A stretch of 64,000 nucleotides of DNA from Nocardia carnea NBRC 14403 (GTDB lineage Bacteria; Actinomycetota; Actinomycetes; Mycobacteriales; Mycobacteriaceae), in the NCBI RefSeq assembly GCF_000308515.1, contig NZ_BAFV01000037.1, positions 27,890 to 91,889 on the forward strand, in the 5' to 3' direction. The position numbers and the translations under genes were made by a program. Shown here in pieces: positions 1 to 7,588 of the stretch. The notes beneath the pieces are model-generated. The model ran no database searches, had not been told where the DNA came from, and saw nothing but the letters and a program-made list of their open reading frames with translations. Within the stretch, counting starts at the first letter, position 1, and each line of letters opens with the position of its first letter.

Positions 1-831
1 GATCTTCTGCCATACCCGTGGGACACCGAAGAAGACGGTCGGCCGCGCATCGGGGAGGGCGGCAGCGATCTCACGGGGATCGGGCACGGTGGTGATCTGG
101 ATACCGGTGACCAGGTTGATGGCATGCCCGGAAATCCGGTCCGCGACGTGGGCGGCGGGCAGATAGGACAATGCGCGGTCCTCGATACCGACGTCGAGTG
201 GACCGCTGGTGAGGGCGAGGATCTGGGCCAGCACATTGCTGTGGGTGAGTTCCACGCCCTTGGAGGGGCCGGTGGTGCCGGAGGTGTAGATGAGGGTGGC
301 GAGATCGCCGGGTTCCACGGCCTGCCAGGCGGCGTCGAAATCGAACTCCGGATCGGGGTTCGCCTCGAGGTCGGCGAGTGTGGTCGCGCCTTCGGCAGGC
401 CCGTCGACAACGATGAGGTGGTCGATCGGTACGCCCGCGGCCCGGATGGTGCCGAGGAACTGCTGCTCGGTGACGACTATCTTGTTGCCGGCGTTGCCGA
501 AGACATGCGCGATCTGCTCGGGTGAGCAGGTGTTGTAGACGGAGAACGGGGTGGCGCCCACATGCAGGGCGGCGGTGTCGAGAAGGTTGAACTCCGGCCG
601 GTTGGTGAGCATGATGCCCACTGTGTCGCCGCGGGTGAGGCCGAGGGCGGCCAGACCTGCGGCGATAACGCGGACCCGTTGCCCGTAGTCGCGCCAGGTG
701 ATCTCCTGGGTGCCGCCGACGGTGCGCAGGGCGACCGCGTCCGGGCGGAGGGTGAGGGTCTGCTGGAAGGCCGCGGGCACTGTGCGGGCAGTGACGCCGG
801 TGCGGTGGGTGTAGGCGATATCTGTGGTCAT
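1..831 (-). CDS. Acyl-CoA synthetase (AMP-binding), 3' end outside window
   Basis: The reverse strand reads without a stop from an ATG at 831 to the left edge, so only the N-terminal 277 codons are present. The protein starts MTTDIAYTHRTGVTARTVPA and has the AMP-binding family P-loop motif YTSGTTGPSKG, followed by the L-S-Y-L-P-A-A-H segment typical of long-chain acyl-CoA synthetases. These enzymes activate fatty acids to acyl-AMP and then to acyl-CoA in the cytoplasm. It lies just downstream of ribA on the same strand with about 90 bp between them. The fatty acid substrate cannot be told from the sequence. The family assignment is firm. Confidence 0.9.
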   Translation of the reverse strand, partial: MTTDIAYTHRTGVTARTVPAAFQQTLTLRPDAVALRTVGGTQEITWRDYGQRVRVIAAGLAALGLTRGDTVGIMLTNRPEFNLLDTAALHVGATPFSVYNTCSPEQIAHVFGNAGNKIVVTEQQFLGTIRAAGVPIDHLIVVDGPAEGATTLADLEANPDPEFDFDAAWQAVEPGDLATLIYTSGTTGPSKGVELTHSNVLAQILALTSGPLDVGIEDRALSYLPAAHVADRISGHAINLVTGIQITTVPDPREIAAALPDARPTVFFGVPRVWQKI

Positions 832-924
832 GGGTCCGTTCCCGAGGTGCTGGGGTTCCGGAACACTCGCGGTGGTTGCCGCCGGAGGCCATAGGGGCGG
901 CCGGTGACCGGTGAGTGACGCGGA

Positions 925-1659
925 TCACCCATGATATCGGGGGAACGAAATCGGCGGGGCGGTTCTGTCTGGGTCAGGGGTTCCGGGGACGGGCCGGTGG
1001 AGGGGTCGGGTGGGCCGGGTTCCCCCCGGTGCCGATGTCAGCGCCTGCTCGGGTTCGCCACGCGGAATCCAGTGGCCGCGGCGGCGGCGCTTGGATTCGA
1101 GGTAGGCGGAGGCACGTTCGCTCAGCGGTGTTGTATAGATCGGCTCGGGGTGGACGAGGAGACCGGCTTCGCGTAGCGCTTGCACTTTGTCGGGGTTGTT
1201 GGTCAGGAGGCGGATCCGCCGAAGTCCGAGTCCGCGCAGGCTGTCGGCGGCGTACTCGTAGCGGCGGGCGTCGACGGGAAATCCCAAGTTGTGGTAGGCC
1301 GTGAAGCTATCGACTCCGGTACGTTCGGATTCTCGATAGCCCATGGCTTTCGCGACGAGGCCGGCGCCGCGTCCTTCTTGTTCGAGATAGACGAGAACGC
1401 CCACACCTTCCTGCTGGATGAAGTCGAGGGATTTGTGGAGTTCAGGCCCGCAGTCGCAATCCTGGGATCCCAGTGATTCGCCGTAGAAGCACCGGGAGTG
1501 GACACGCACCAGGCAGCCATCTGCTGGCCTACCGAAGACCAGCAGATGCCCGAGGTCCGGGTCGCCGGCGACCGGGATGACATGCACGTGGGATTCGTGT
1601 CCGTTACGAACGAACCGGTGCCCGTTGTCGGCAGCGGAGGAATCCGGTGCTGCTGTCAT
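925..1659 (-). CDS. ribA: GTP cyclohydrolase II (riboflavin biosynthesis)
   Basis: A 244-residue protein. It opens the GTP imidazole ring to give 2,5-diamino-6-ribosylamino-pyrimidinone phosphate, formate and pyrophosphate, the first step of riboflavin synthesis. The zinc ligands are visible as C57, C68 and C70 (SRC, then DCDC). The catalytic segment reads EQEGRGAGLVAKAMG and the nucleotide-binding segment is TNNPDKVQAL. It is a stand-alone form without the DHBP synthase domain found in many bifunctional RibBA proteins. The C-terminal 45 residues are Pro/Arg-rich and look disordered. I start at the ATG at 1659 (MTAAPDSS). An upstream in-frame ATG would add 18 residues with no family similarity. 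Confidence 0.93.
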   Translation of the reverse strand: MTAAPDSSAADNGHRFVRNGHESHVHVIPVAGDPDLGHLLVFGRPADGCLVRVHSRCFYGESLGSQDCDCGPELHKSLDFIQQEGVGVLVYLEQEGRGAGLVAKAMGYRESERTGVDSFTAYHNLGFPVDARRYEYAADSLRGLGLRRIRLLTNNPDKVQALREAGLLVHPEPIYTTPLSERASAYLESKRRRRGHWIPRGEPEQALTSAPGGTRPTRPLHRPVPGTPDPDRTAPPISFPRYHG

Positions 1660-1836
1660 TGTCGTTCCCGAGGTGATGGGGCTGTGGACCTGTCCGCCGG
1701 GGCGTCGGTTCACTTTTGTCGATCCGGCCCGAGACGTGTGCTCCTTCCCGATAGTAGCGTCGGAAATCGATACGGGGATAGTCTGTTCCGTCCCGAAAGG
1801 TGACCGAACTGCGGTGAGTGCTGGGCTGTCTGCTGG

Positions 1837-3348
1837 TCAATGCCTGTCGGCTGCGAGTCTGATGATTCGGTCGACCTCGTCGACCGGCGGCATCGCTCCC
1901 GGAATGTCTCCGGAGAAATTCTGGGTGGCGACCATGGCCGCGGTAGCCCAGGTGAAGTCCTGCTCATCGGCATAATGGGCCGTGCTCGACGAGGGGTCGG
2001 GTATGCGGCGTTTGGACAGCAATCGATAGATGAGTGCTCCGGTGAATGCCGACCGCGAGCCGGGAACATCGGTGAGGGCCGCTGCCTGGAAGCGCGGAAT
2101 ATCGAGCCTGAGGAGATCGGAACGGACGGTGCAGCCGAAGTCCTCGACGACACAGACTGCGCGGGCGCCGAGCATTTGGAGGAGATGGGCGATATCTGCA
2201 CCGGACTGTGCCGCAACCTCGGGAATCAGGAAGTCGAGTTCTCGGGTGGAGCCTATGAGGTAGTCGATCGAGGAGAGGTACGGGTAGAGCAACCGCGGTG
2301 TTTCCACGCTTGCAGCGGTGACGAGGACCATCGGACGTTCGGGGAGTGAGTTCAGAGTGGCCAGCGTTTGTTCGATCACCGGCAAGGGGGGTTCCAGGGT
2401 TATGAGCACGGCGTCCGATTCGGCGAGCGCCGTTCGGACACCGCTGGTGCCCAGTTCGTCGCCGGTCAAGCGGGTCCGGTCAACGGTGCAGGTGATGGTG
2501 CCCGAAAGCCCGGCCCGGTCGATGATCAGTGCCGTAATCGGGGTGGCCGCGTTCGGTACGACTTCGACCAGCGAGGTATCGATGTTCTCCGAGCGCAGGT
2601 AGTCACGGATTCTGCGGCCTGCGTCGTCGTCACCGACTGCGGAGACGAAGCGGACGTCGATCCCCAGACGCGCTGCGGCGACTACGCAGTTGAGGCCTTT
2701 GCCTCCGGGGCCGCTCTTGAACATTCCGTGGGCGTAAGCGCGGGCGCCGGGGACCGCGTCGACTTGGTAGATGTGGTCCATTACGGCGTCCCCGACGACG
2801 GTGAGAGTACCGATTCTCCCGGTCGACCGGTGCCGGTCGGTACCTCGGAGGGGCTGCGAGTCGGTGTAGACGTTCCCGGTGACCAGCAGCGCGGCGAGCG
2901 CGGTGAAGGCACGCCGTTCGGGGGTGGCGCGCAGAGAGCGCACGGTGGGCGTGGGGGGAATGGCCTCGGCGTCGGCGATCTCGTGTAGCCGGCGCCAGTG
3001 CGCCGAAAGGTATTCGCGGCGGTCACCGAGGTCCTGCGAGTAGAGGTCGTCGGGATCGACTCCGGTGGTCTCGGTGTCCCGCAGCAGGCCGAGGGACAGC
3101 TCGGCGTCGGTGATGACGCGGTGGGTCGGCGGGAGGCGGCGGGCGTGTTCGCGGACGACGGGCAGGACGGCGGCGGTGCGGGTGATGCCGTGGGTGGCGG
3201 CGTACCGCCGGATGACCGGGAGGTCGAGCAGGGGGGTGGTGTCGATTTCGGTGGTGGTCAGGCGGTCGGGGCTGAGCCCGGAGCGTTTGCACAGCCGGGT
3301 CAGGATATTGCGGATAGCGACGATTGCGGTGTCGTCGGTCGGGGACAT
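1837..3348 (-). CDS. PfkB/ribokinase-fold protein with N-terminal extension, probable pseudokinase
   Basis: A 503-residue protein. Residues 1 to about 165 are an extension I do not recognise. The rest has the ribokinase/PfkB fold: GTLTVVGDAVMDHIYQVDAVPG, then the N-terminal family signature around SGPGGKGLNCVVAAARLG, and a typical middle of alternating strands and helices. The family's C-terminal signature, normally D-T-x-G-A-G-D with the last Asp as catalytic base, reads D-V-P-G-S-R-S here, so S433 (codon 2050-2052) replaces the base. The change is read directly from the DNA with intact frame on both sides. The protein may bind a nucleoside or sugar as a sensor instead of phosphorylating it. 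The start is the ATG at 3348; the frame stays open upstream, but that region looks like a promoter. Confidence 0.82.
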   Translation of the reverse strand: MSPTDDTAIVAIRNILTRLCKRSGLSPDRLTTTEIDTTPLLDLPVIRRYAATHGITRTAAVLPVVREHARRLPPTHRVITDAELSLGLLRDTETTGVDPDDLYSQDLGDRREYLSAHWRRLHEIADAEAIPPTPTVRSLRATPERRAFTALAALLVTGNVYTDSQPLRGTDRHRSTGRIGTLTVVGDAVMDHIYQVDAVPGARAYAHGMFKSGPGGKGLNCVVAAARLGIDVRFVSAVGDDDAGRRIRDYLRSENIDTSLVEVVPNAATPITALIIDRAGLSGTITCTVDRTRLTGDELGTSGVRTALAESDAVLITLEPPLPVIEQTLATLNSLPERPMVLVTAASVETPRLLYPYLSSIDYLIGSTRELDFLIPEVAAQSGADIAHLLQMLGARAVCVVEDFGCTVRSDLLRLDIPRFQAAALTDVPGSRSAFTGALIYRLLSKRRIPDPSSSTAHYADEQDFTWATAAMVATQNFSGDIPGAMPPVDEVDRIIRLAADRH

Positions 3349-3721
3349 ACCGCGGGCCTTTCTCGTATTTCGCCGTCGCCGAGGGGTTTCGACCCGGTCA
3401 CATATGGCAATAACCATAGTGCAGGACGGCGTTTGACATATGGATTGACCCGCGGAACTGTCAAATGACACACTGGAAATAGCGTTTCCCTCGATCAGAG
3501 GTACGGGAGGGCCTGGTGATGACAATGACGACAGCCCGGTTCCGCGCACACGGTTATCCAGCAGCATGCCGATGCGTCGCCTGCGCCGGGACGGATCCGG
3601 AGGCATCCTCCGCGACGGCGCGCTGAGCGCGCCCGGCGGTCCGCCCTTATCCGACGGCAGCGATGCCGCGCCGGCTGTGGTGCCGGCCCGGTATCGGTGC
3701 CGAGCCCCTGAGGAGGCAGCT
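3349..3721. promoter_or_regulatory. Divergent intergenic region with inverted repeats
   Basis: A 373-bp region between the PfkB-fold gene and the rightward 126-aa gene, with locally AT-rich sequence. Two inverted repeats are visible: TATGG-6-CCATA at 3403-3418, and TTTGACA at 3432-3438 mirrored by TGTCAAA at 3469-3475. They sit 55-130 bp upstream of the leftward start and are plausible operator or promoter elements. The right half holds a possible small ORF (listed separately). No other gene is evident. Confidence 0.4.
3519..3626 (+). CDS. Possible small Cys-containing ORF (35 aa)
   Basis: ATG at 3519, preceded by a purine-rich GGGAGGG-type sequence, opens a 35-residue reading frame ending at TGA 3624-3626. 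The predicted peptide carries three clustered cysteines (CRCVAC, residues 17-22). It lies about 95 bp before the start of the next rightward gene and so could be a leader peptide. In mycobacteria, short Cys-rich upstream ORFs act as cysteine-responsive attenuators (family knowledge). Here only position and cysteines suggest it, and a spurious ORF is quite possible. Confidence 0.3.
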   Translation: MTMTTARFRAHGYPAACRCVACAGTDPEASSATAR

Positions 3722-4102
3722 GTGAGCATCCATATCACCGACTGGCTGATGGTCAGCGATATCTCCCCCGAATACGCCGAGCGCGTGCAGACCCGTCACG
3801 GATCGTCGTGGCTGTTGAGCTGGTTGCCGGGCGTTGGCCTGTCATTCGAACAGGCCTATGCCGCAATGGAACTCGACGAGATCCTTTCCGACCCCCGGTC
3901 GGTGGACGACACCGCTGCGCTGACCCGGGCACAACAGCAGGCGGAACTGGCAGGGCTGGTGCTCGAACAGGTCGTGCATCTGCTCGCCAACCGGATCGAG
4001 GCGAGGCTGATGGAGGCCCAGATCCTGCAGCACCCGGCTGCGGCCGAGCCGGCGCCGTACCGGGACGATCCCGGCATCATCCGTAGCGGTTCGGCCGCCT
4101 GA
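3722..4102 (+). CDS. Conserved small protein of unknown function
   Basis: A 126-residue, probably cytoplasmic, mostly helical protein. I do not recognise the family. The GTG at 3722 is chosen because a strong AGGAGG lies 7 nt upstream; the frame stays open further upstream only through low-complexity sequence. The central part (WLPGVGLSFEQAYAAMELDE, then a Gln/Glu/Ala-rich helix) suggests a small regulatory or adaptor protein, and there is no signal peptide or membrane segment. It converges on pyrD, with only 9 bp between the two stop codons. Confidence 0.6.
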   Translation: MSIHITDWLMVSDISPEYAERVQTRHGSSWLLSWLPGVGLSFEQAYAAMELDEILSDPRSVDDTAALTRAQQQAELAGLVLEQVVHLLANRIEARLMEAQILQHPAAAEPAPYRDDPGIIRSGSAA

Positions 4103-4111
4103 CCTGGCCGG

Positions 4112-5197
4112 TCAGCTGTTCCCGGTGTGGCCGGCGCCCACGGCGTCGGCCAGGCTGCGGTAGCCGCCGGCACGGAGCCGCTCGGCGATCCCGCGGTGTA
4201 TCCGCCACGTCCACAACGGCCCGCCATAGATGAAACCGGTATACCCCTGGAGCAGCGAGGCGCCCGCCAGGATCCGTTCCCAGGCCTGGTCGGGGGTTTC
4301 GATACCGCCCACCGAGATCAGCACGAGCTGCCCGCCGACGCGGGCGTAGAGCCGTCGCAGGACATCCAGCGAGCGGTCGGCCACCGGCGGCCCGGACAGC
4401 CCACCGGCCCCGATGGCTTCGACCGCGGCGGGATCGCTGTGCAGGCCGTCGCGTCCGATGGTGGTGTTGGTGGCGACGATTCCGGCGAGGCCGAGTTCCA
4501 CGGCCAGATCGGCCACCGCGTCGACATCCTCGTCGGACAGATCCGGCGCGATCTTCACCAGCACCGGCACCCGCACACTCTCGAGTACCGCGGTCAGGAC
4601 GGGACGCAGCGATTCGACCGCCTGCAGGTCCCGCAGACCGGGAGTGTTGGGGGAACTGACATTGACGACCACGAAATCGGCGTGCGGTCCGAGCAGGCGT
4701 GCGCTGGTGGCGTAATCGCCGGCGGCGTGCTCGGCGTCCACAACCTTGGTCTTGCCGATATTGGCGCCGATCGGTACCGACGGCACGCGGCCGTGCAGCC
4801 GGGCGGCCGCGGCGGCGGCCCCGTGGTTGTTGAAACCCATCCGGTTGATCAGGGCACGGTCGGCAGGCAGCCGGAACAACCGGGGTTGCGGATTACCCGG
4901 CTGGGCGGCGGCGGTGACGGTGCCGACCTCGGCGAACCCGAAGCCGAGCGCACCCCAGGCGTTCGCCCCGGTGGCGTCCTTGTCGAAACCGGCGGCCAGC
5001 CCGAGCGGCGCCGGGAAATCGACCCCGAACACGCGGGTGCGCAGGAGGGGATCGGGTACGGCGAAGAGGCGGTGCAGCAGGGCACGGGTGGGTGCGAACG
5101 CGGTGGCCGCGCGGATCACCCCGAATACGAGGCGGTGGATCCGTTCCGGCGGCACCAGGAACATCAGGCGGAGCAGTAATCGGTACAGCACGTTCAT
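4112..5197 (-). CDS. pyrD: Quinone-dependent dihydroorotate dehydrogenase (class 2)
   Basis: A 361-residue FMN enzyme that oxidises dihydroorotate to orotate in pyrimidine synthesis and passes electrons to the membrane quinone pool. The N-terminal amphipathic segment ([20 protein letters not shown]) is the class 2 membrane/quinone module. The core has [20 protein letters not shown], the N-R-M-G-F-N-N motif, the active-site serine loop [23 protein letters not shown], and the phosphate-binding [16 protein letters not shown]. The start ATG at 5197 overlaps the stop of the upstream DUF5703 gene as ATGA, so the two are probably translationally coupled. It belongs to a leftward operon with the beta-propeller lipoprotein. 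Confidence 0.96.
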   Translation of the reverse strand: MNVLYRLLLRLMFLVPPERIHRLVFGVIRAATAFAPTRALLHRLFAVPDPLLRTRVFGVDFPAPLGLAAGFDKDATGANAWGALGFGFAEVGTVTAAAQPGNPQPRLFRLPADRALINRMGFNNHGAAAAAARLHGRVPSVPIGANIGKTKVVDAEHAAGDYATSARLLGPHADFVVVNVSSPNTPGLRDLQAVESLRPVLTAVLESVRVPVLVKIAPDLSDEDVDAVADLAVELGLAGIVATNTTIGRDGLHSDPAAVEAIGAGGLSGPPVADRSLDVLRRLYARVGGQLVLISVGGIETPDQAWERILAGASLLQGYTGFIYGGPLWTWRIHRGIAERLRAGGYRSLADAVGAGHTGNS

Positions 5198-5460
5198 AGC
5201 TCCGTGGTATGCCCCGCCGGGCTGGTGAGCGCGGTTTTGCGGCGGCGCAGCAGAACGCGGCGGCTGCCGTCGGTGTAGGCGCGGACCCGGGACAGTTCCC
5301 AGCCGCCGAATTCGGCCTGGATGGCCAGCCGCATCGACGCGGTCACACGGGTGACGTCCGGGGGGAGCCGCAAGGGGATGTACTCGTAGTCGTCGCCGGT
5401 GGTTTCCCACCCGGTGGGGAGTTTTGCCCGCGTCGCCGCGCCACGGTGAGTGGATGCCAT
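5194..5460 (-). CDS. DUF5703-family small protein
   Basis: An 88-residue protein beginning [20 protein letters not shown], with the conserved [17 protein letters not shown] segment and a C-terminal S-R-V-R-A-Y-x-D-G-x-R-x-V-x-L-R-R motif. These match the actinobacterial DUF5703 family as I remember it (Rv2137c neighbourhood in M. tuberculosis). Function is unknown. No signal peptide. The start ATG at 5460 shares one base with the stop of the upstream lipoprotein gene (TGATG) and its own stop overlaps the pyrD start, so all three genes are tightly coupled. Confidence 0.85.
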   Translation of the reverse strand: MASTHRGAATRAKLPTGWETTGDDYEYIPLRLPPDVTRVTASMRLAIQAEFGGWELSRVRAYTDGSRRVLLRRRKTALTSPAGHTTEL

Positions 5461-6530
5461 CACTGCCCTCTCTCGCGCTGGTCCGCGGATATCCGTTGCA
5501 GACCCGGTTCGGTGGCCGAGCCGATGTAGAGGTCGCCGGTATCGGCGTCGACGGTTACCGCGTTCGGCTGCCGGACGGTGGGGTAGCGGCCCACCTCCTG
5601 CGGTGCTCCCGTCGACAGGTCGTAGCCGACGACCTCGTTGCTCTGCGTGCACGTCACCCATACGGTGTCAGAACCCCGGTCGTAGGCGAGTGCGTAAGGC
5701 GACGATCCTACCGGGTAGCGCTGCCGGAGGACGAGCGGTTCGGTGGTGAACACCAGCAACTGGCCGCTGTCGGGGTCGGTGACGACGACCCGGTTGTCGG
5801 GGGCTTCGATCAGGTTCGCGGCGCCGATTCCGGCGCGTAGTGCCAGCCCGAGGCTCTCGTAGCCGGGTTCGATCTCGGTGAGCAGTGTCTGGGGGCGGTC
5901 GAGGACAGCGAGGGTATCGCCGGTGAGCGCGATCCGGTCGGCGGAGACCAGCCCGGTGACGGTCTGCTCGACCTCGCCCGTGCCGTCCAGGACGAGGACG
6001 CGGCCGTCGGCGGTCCCGGCGATCAGGGTGCCGTCCGGGCGGGCGCGGACGGTCTGCAGATCGCCGTCGACCGCGACCTCGGTGACCGTGCGGTCGGCGG
6101 CGTCGATCCGCAGGATCACCCCGTCGCCCGCGGCGAGGAATTCGCCCGGGGTACCGGCGGTGAGATCGCGGGCCGGAGTCGGTAGACGTACCTGATGGCC
6201 GGTGGGCGGCGTGGTCGCGGGATCGAGTACCACCAGGCCGGTGCCCGCCGGGTCGAGGCCGGCGAGGAAACCGCTGCCGGGATCGGCGGTGAGGGAGGTC
6301 AGGGGAGCGGGGACCGGATACACGTCCCCGGCCGGGGCGGAAGCCACGGGCGGGGATACCGCCGGTGTCGCCGGTTCCCGGGTGGGTGCATCGCCTGCAC
6401 CGGAATCGGAATCGGAATCGCCGGAGCAACCCGCCAGCAGGGCGGCGACGAGCAGCACGACGACGACGGTACCGCGGGGTTGCCGGTGTCGCGCTCGTCT
6501 CGCTGTGCCCGGAAACGACCGATACTGCAT
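5460..6530 (-). CDS. Beta-propeller lipoprotein (LppL-like)
   Basis: A 356-residue exported lipoprotein. Residues 1-35 form a signal peptide (Arg-rich start, [11 protein letters not shown] core) ending in the lipobox LLAG-C35. A Ser/Asp/Pro-rich tether follows, then repeated blade-like segments such as [22 protein letters not shown] and [17 protein letters not shown], typical of NHL/YVTN beta-propellers. Position and type match lppL (Rv2138) beside pyrD in M. tuberculosis. The job is unknown and is probably binding or scaffolding outside the membrane. It is first gene of the operon with the DUF5703 gene and pyrD. Confidence 0.85.
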   Translation of the reverse strand: MQYRSFPGTARRARHRQPRGTVVVVLLVAALLAGCSGDSDSDSGAGDAPTREPATPAVSPPVASAPAGDVYPVPAPLTSLTADPGSGFLAGLDPAGTGLVVLDPATTPPTGHQVRLPTPARDLTAGTPGEFLAAGDGVILRIDAADRTVTEVAVDGDLQTVRARPDGTLIAGTADGRVLVLDGTGEVEQTVTGLVSADRIALTGDTLAVLDRPQTLLTEIEPGYESLGLALRAGIGAANLIEAPDNRVVVTDPDSGQLLVFTTEPLVLRQRYPVGSSPYALAYDRGSDTVWVTCTQSNEVVGYDLSTGAPQEVGRYPTVRQPNAVTVDADTGDLYIGSATEPGLQRISADQRERGQ

Positions 6531-6651
6531 GGGATTATCTGATCACGACCGGGTGGTCACCTGTACCGGCGGGGTGTGGGGTGTCGGCGGCCGGTCGGGT
6601 GCGGGGCGGGTTACCGTACGGATCTGACGGTGCGGAGTTCAGGAGTCGACG

Positions 6652-6999
6652 ATGCACGAGGTGCCGGGGTTTTCCGCCGAGGAAGTGGCGACGGGTCCGT
6701 TCGCGCACGGGTTCGGTCGTACCGGGGACGGGCGGACGTTCGCGTTCCGCACGGTCCGGGCGACCCTGCAGGTGGAGATCTACCGTCCGGACCTGGATTC
6801 GGAGGTGCCGGGGCCGGAGGATGTGGTGGCCGTGGCCGAAGCCCGGGTGAGCGATATCGATCTCGACGACGCGCGCAGTGTGGTCGCGTTGGTGCGGGAT
6901 CTGCTGCCGCGGGCGACTTCCCCGCCGGGGGGCCGTAATGTTCCGACGGTACGGGCCCTACTGGCGCGTATCGGCTCGGTGATCGAAGGCAGGCAGTGA
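6652..6999 (+). CDS. Conserved actinobacterial protein, function unknown
   Basis: A 115-residue protein (MHEVPGFSAEEVATGPFAHG...) without signal peptide or membrane segment. It has a beta-rich N-terminal half and a helical C-terminal half. I do not recognise a named domain. It is transcribed divergently from the lipoprotein gene and lies 7 bp before a rightward lipoprotein gene and 589 bp before an MMPL transporter, so the three probably form one operon. Codon use (strong G/C at third positions) is that of a real gene. Confidence 0.7.
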   Translation: MHEVPGFSAEEVATGPFAHGFGRTGDGRTFAFRTVRATLQVEIYRPDLDSEVPGPEDVVAVAEARVSDIDLDDARSVVALVRDLLPRATSPPGGRNVPTVRALLARIGSVIEGRQ

Positions 7000-7006
7000 G
7001 AGTGGT

Positions 7007-7573
7007 ATGCAGGACGTGATGCGGTACACAGCTGTTTCTCGGCGGGTGCGCGCGATGCGTGCAGGCGGCGCCGTGGCGGCCGCGGCCGCGGTGGTACTGC
7101 TCACCGGCTGCGGAACCGGTGTCGACGAGGATTCGGTGGCGGCGGCCCGGTCGTCGGCGAAGGCGGCGTTGTCGTCCTCGGCGGCGGCGACCTCGCAGGA
7201 GCTGGCATCGCGTTCGCTGCCGACCGCGGCGGAGCTGGACACCCAGATCAAGCGGGCGCTGGATCCGGCGCTGCCCGATTCGGAGCGTACGAAACTGATC
7301 GAGGACGGGGACGCGTTCCGGGACGCGATTCCGGATATGTACAAGGCGTTGCAGGACAACCCGCGGGCGGTCTACGGGGTCACCGATCCGGTGTTCGACA
7401 ATCACGACGGCACCGTGACGGCGACCTTGCGGCTGGACAAGGACGGTTCGGGCACGGCGGTCCGTACGACGGTGGTCCATTTCATCTATCTGGACGGTGC
7501 GTGGAAGCTTTCGCGGACCGACCTGTGCGGGATCCTGCGGTCGGCGGACTACCGCACTGCGGCCTGCGGTTAG
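7007..7573 (+). CDS. Mtb12-like lipoprotein
   Basis: A 188-residue lipoprotein with a signal peptide ending in lipobox LLTG-C35. After a Ser/Ala-rich tether, residues 70-185 resemble the low-molecular-weight antigen Mtb12/CFP-2 fold: LDTQIKRALDPALPDSERTK, then G-x-D-A-F, then a beta-sheet part ending VVHFIYLDGAWKLSRTDLC. It is probably anchored on the outer face of the cytoplasmic membrane. It sits 15 bp before the MMPL gene, suggesting an accessory periplasmic partner for that exporter (inference). An in-frame ATG at 7055 is an alternative start that keeps a complete signal peptide. Confidence 0.75.
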   Translation: MQDVMRYTAVSRRVRAMRAGGAVAAAAAVVLLTGCGTGVDEDSVAAARSSAKAALSSSAAATSQELASRSLPTAAELDTQIKRALDPALPDSERTKLIEDGDAFRDAIPDMYKALQDNPRAVYGVTDPVFDNHDGTVTATLRLDKDGSGTAVRTTVVHFIYLDGAWKLSRTDLCGILRSADYRTAACG

Positions 7574-7588
7574 TAGCGGGCCGGCGCA

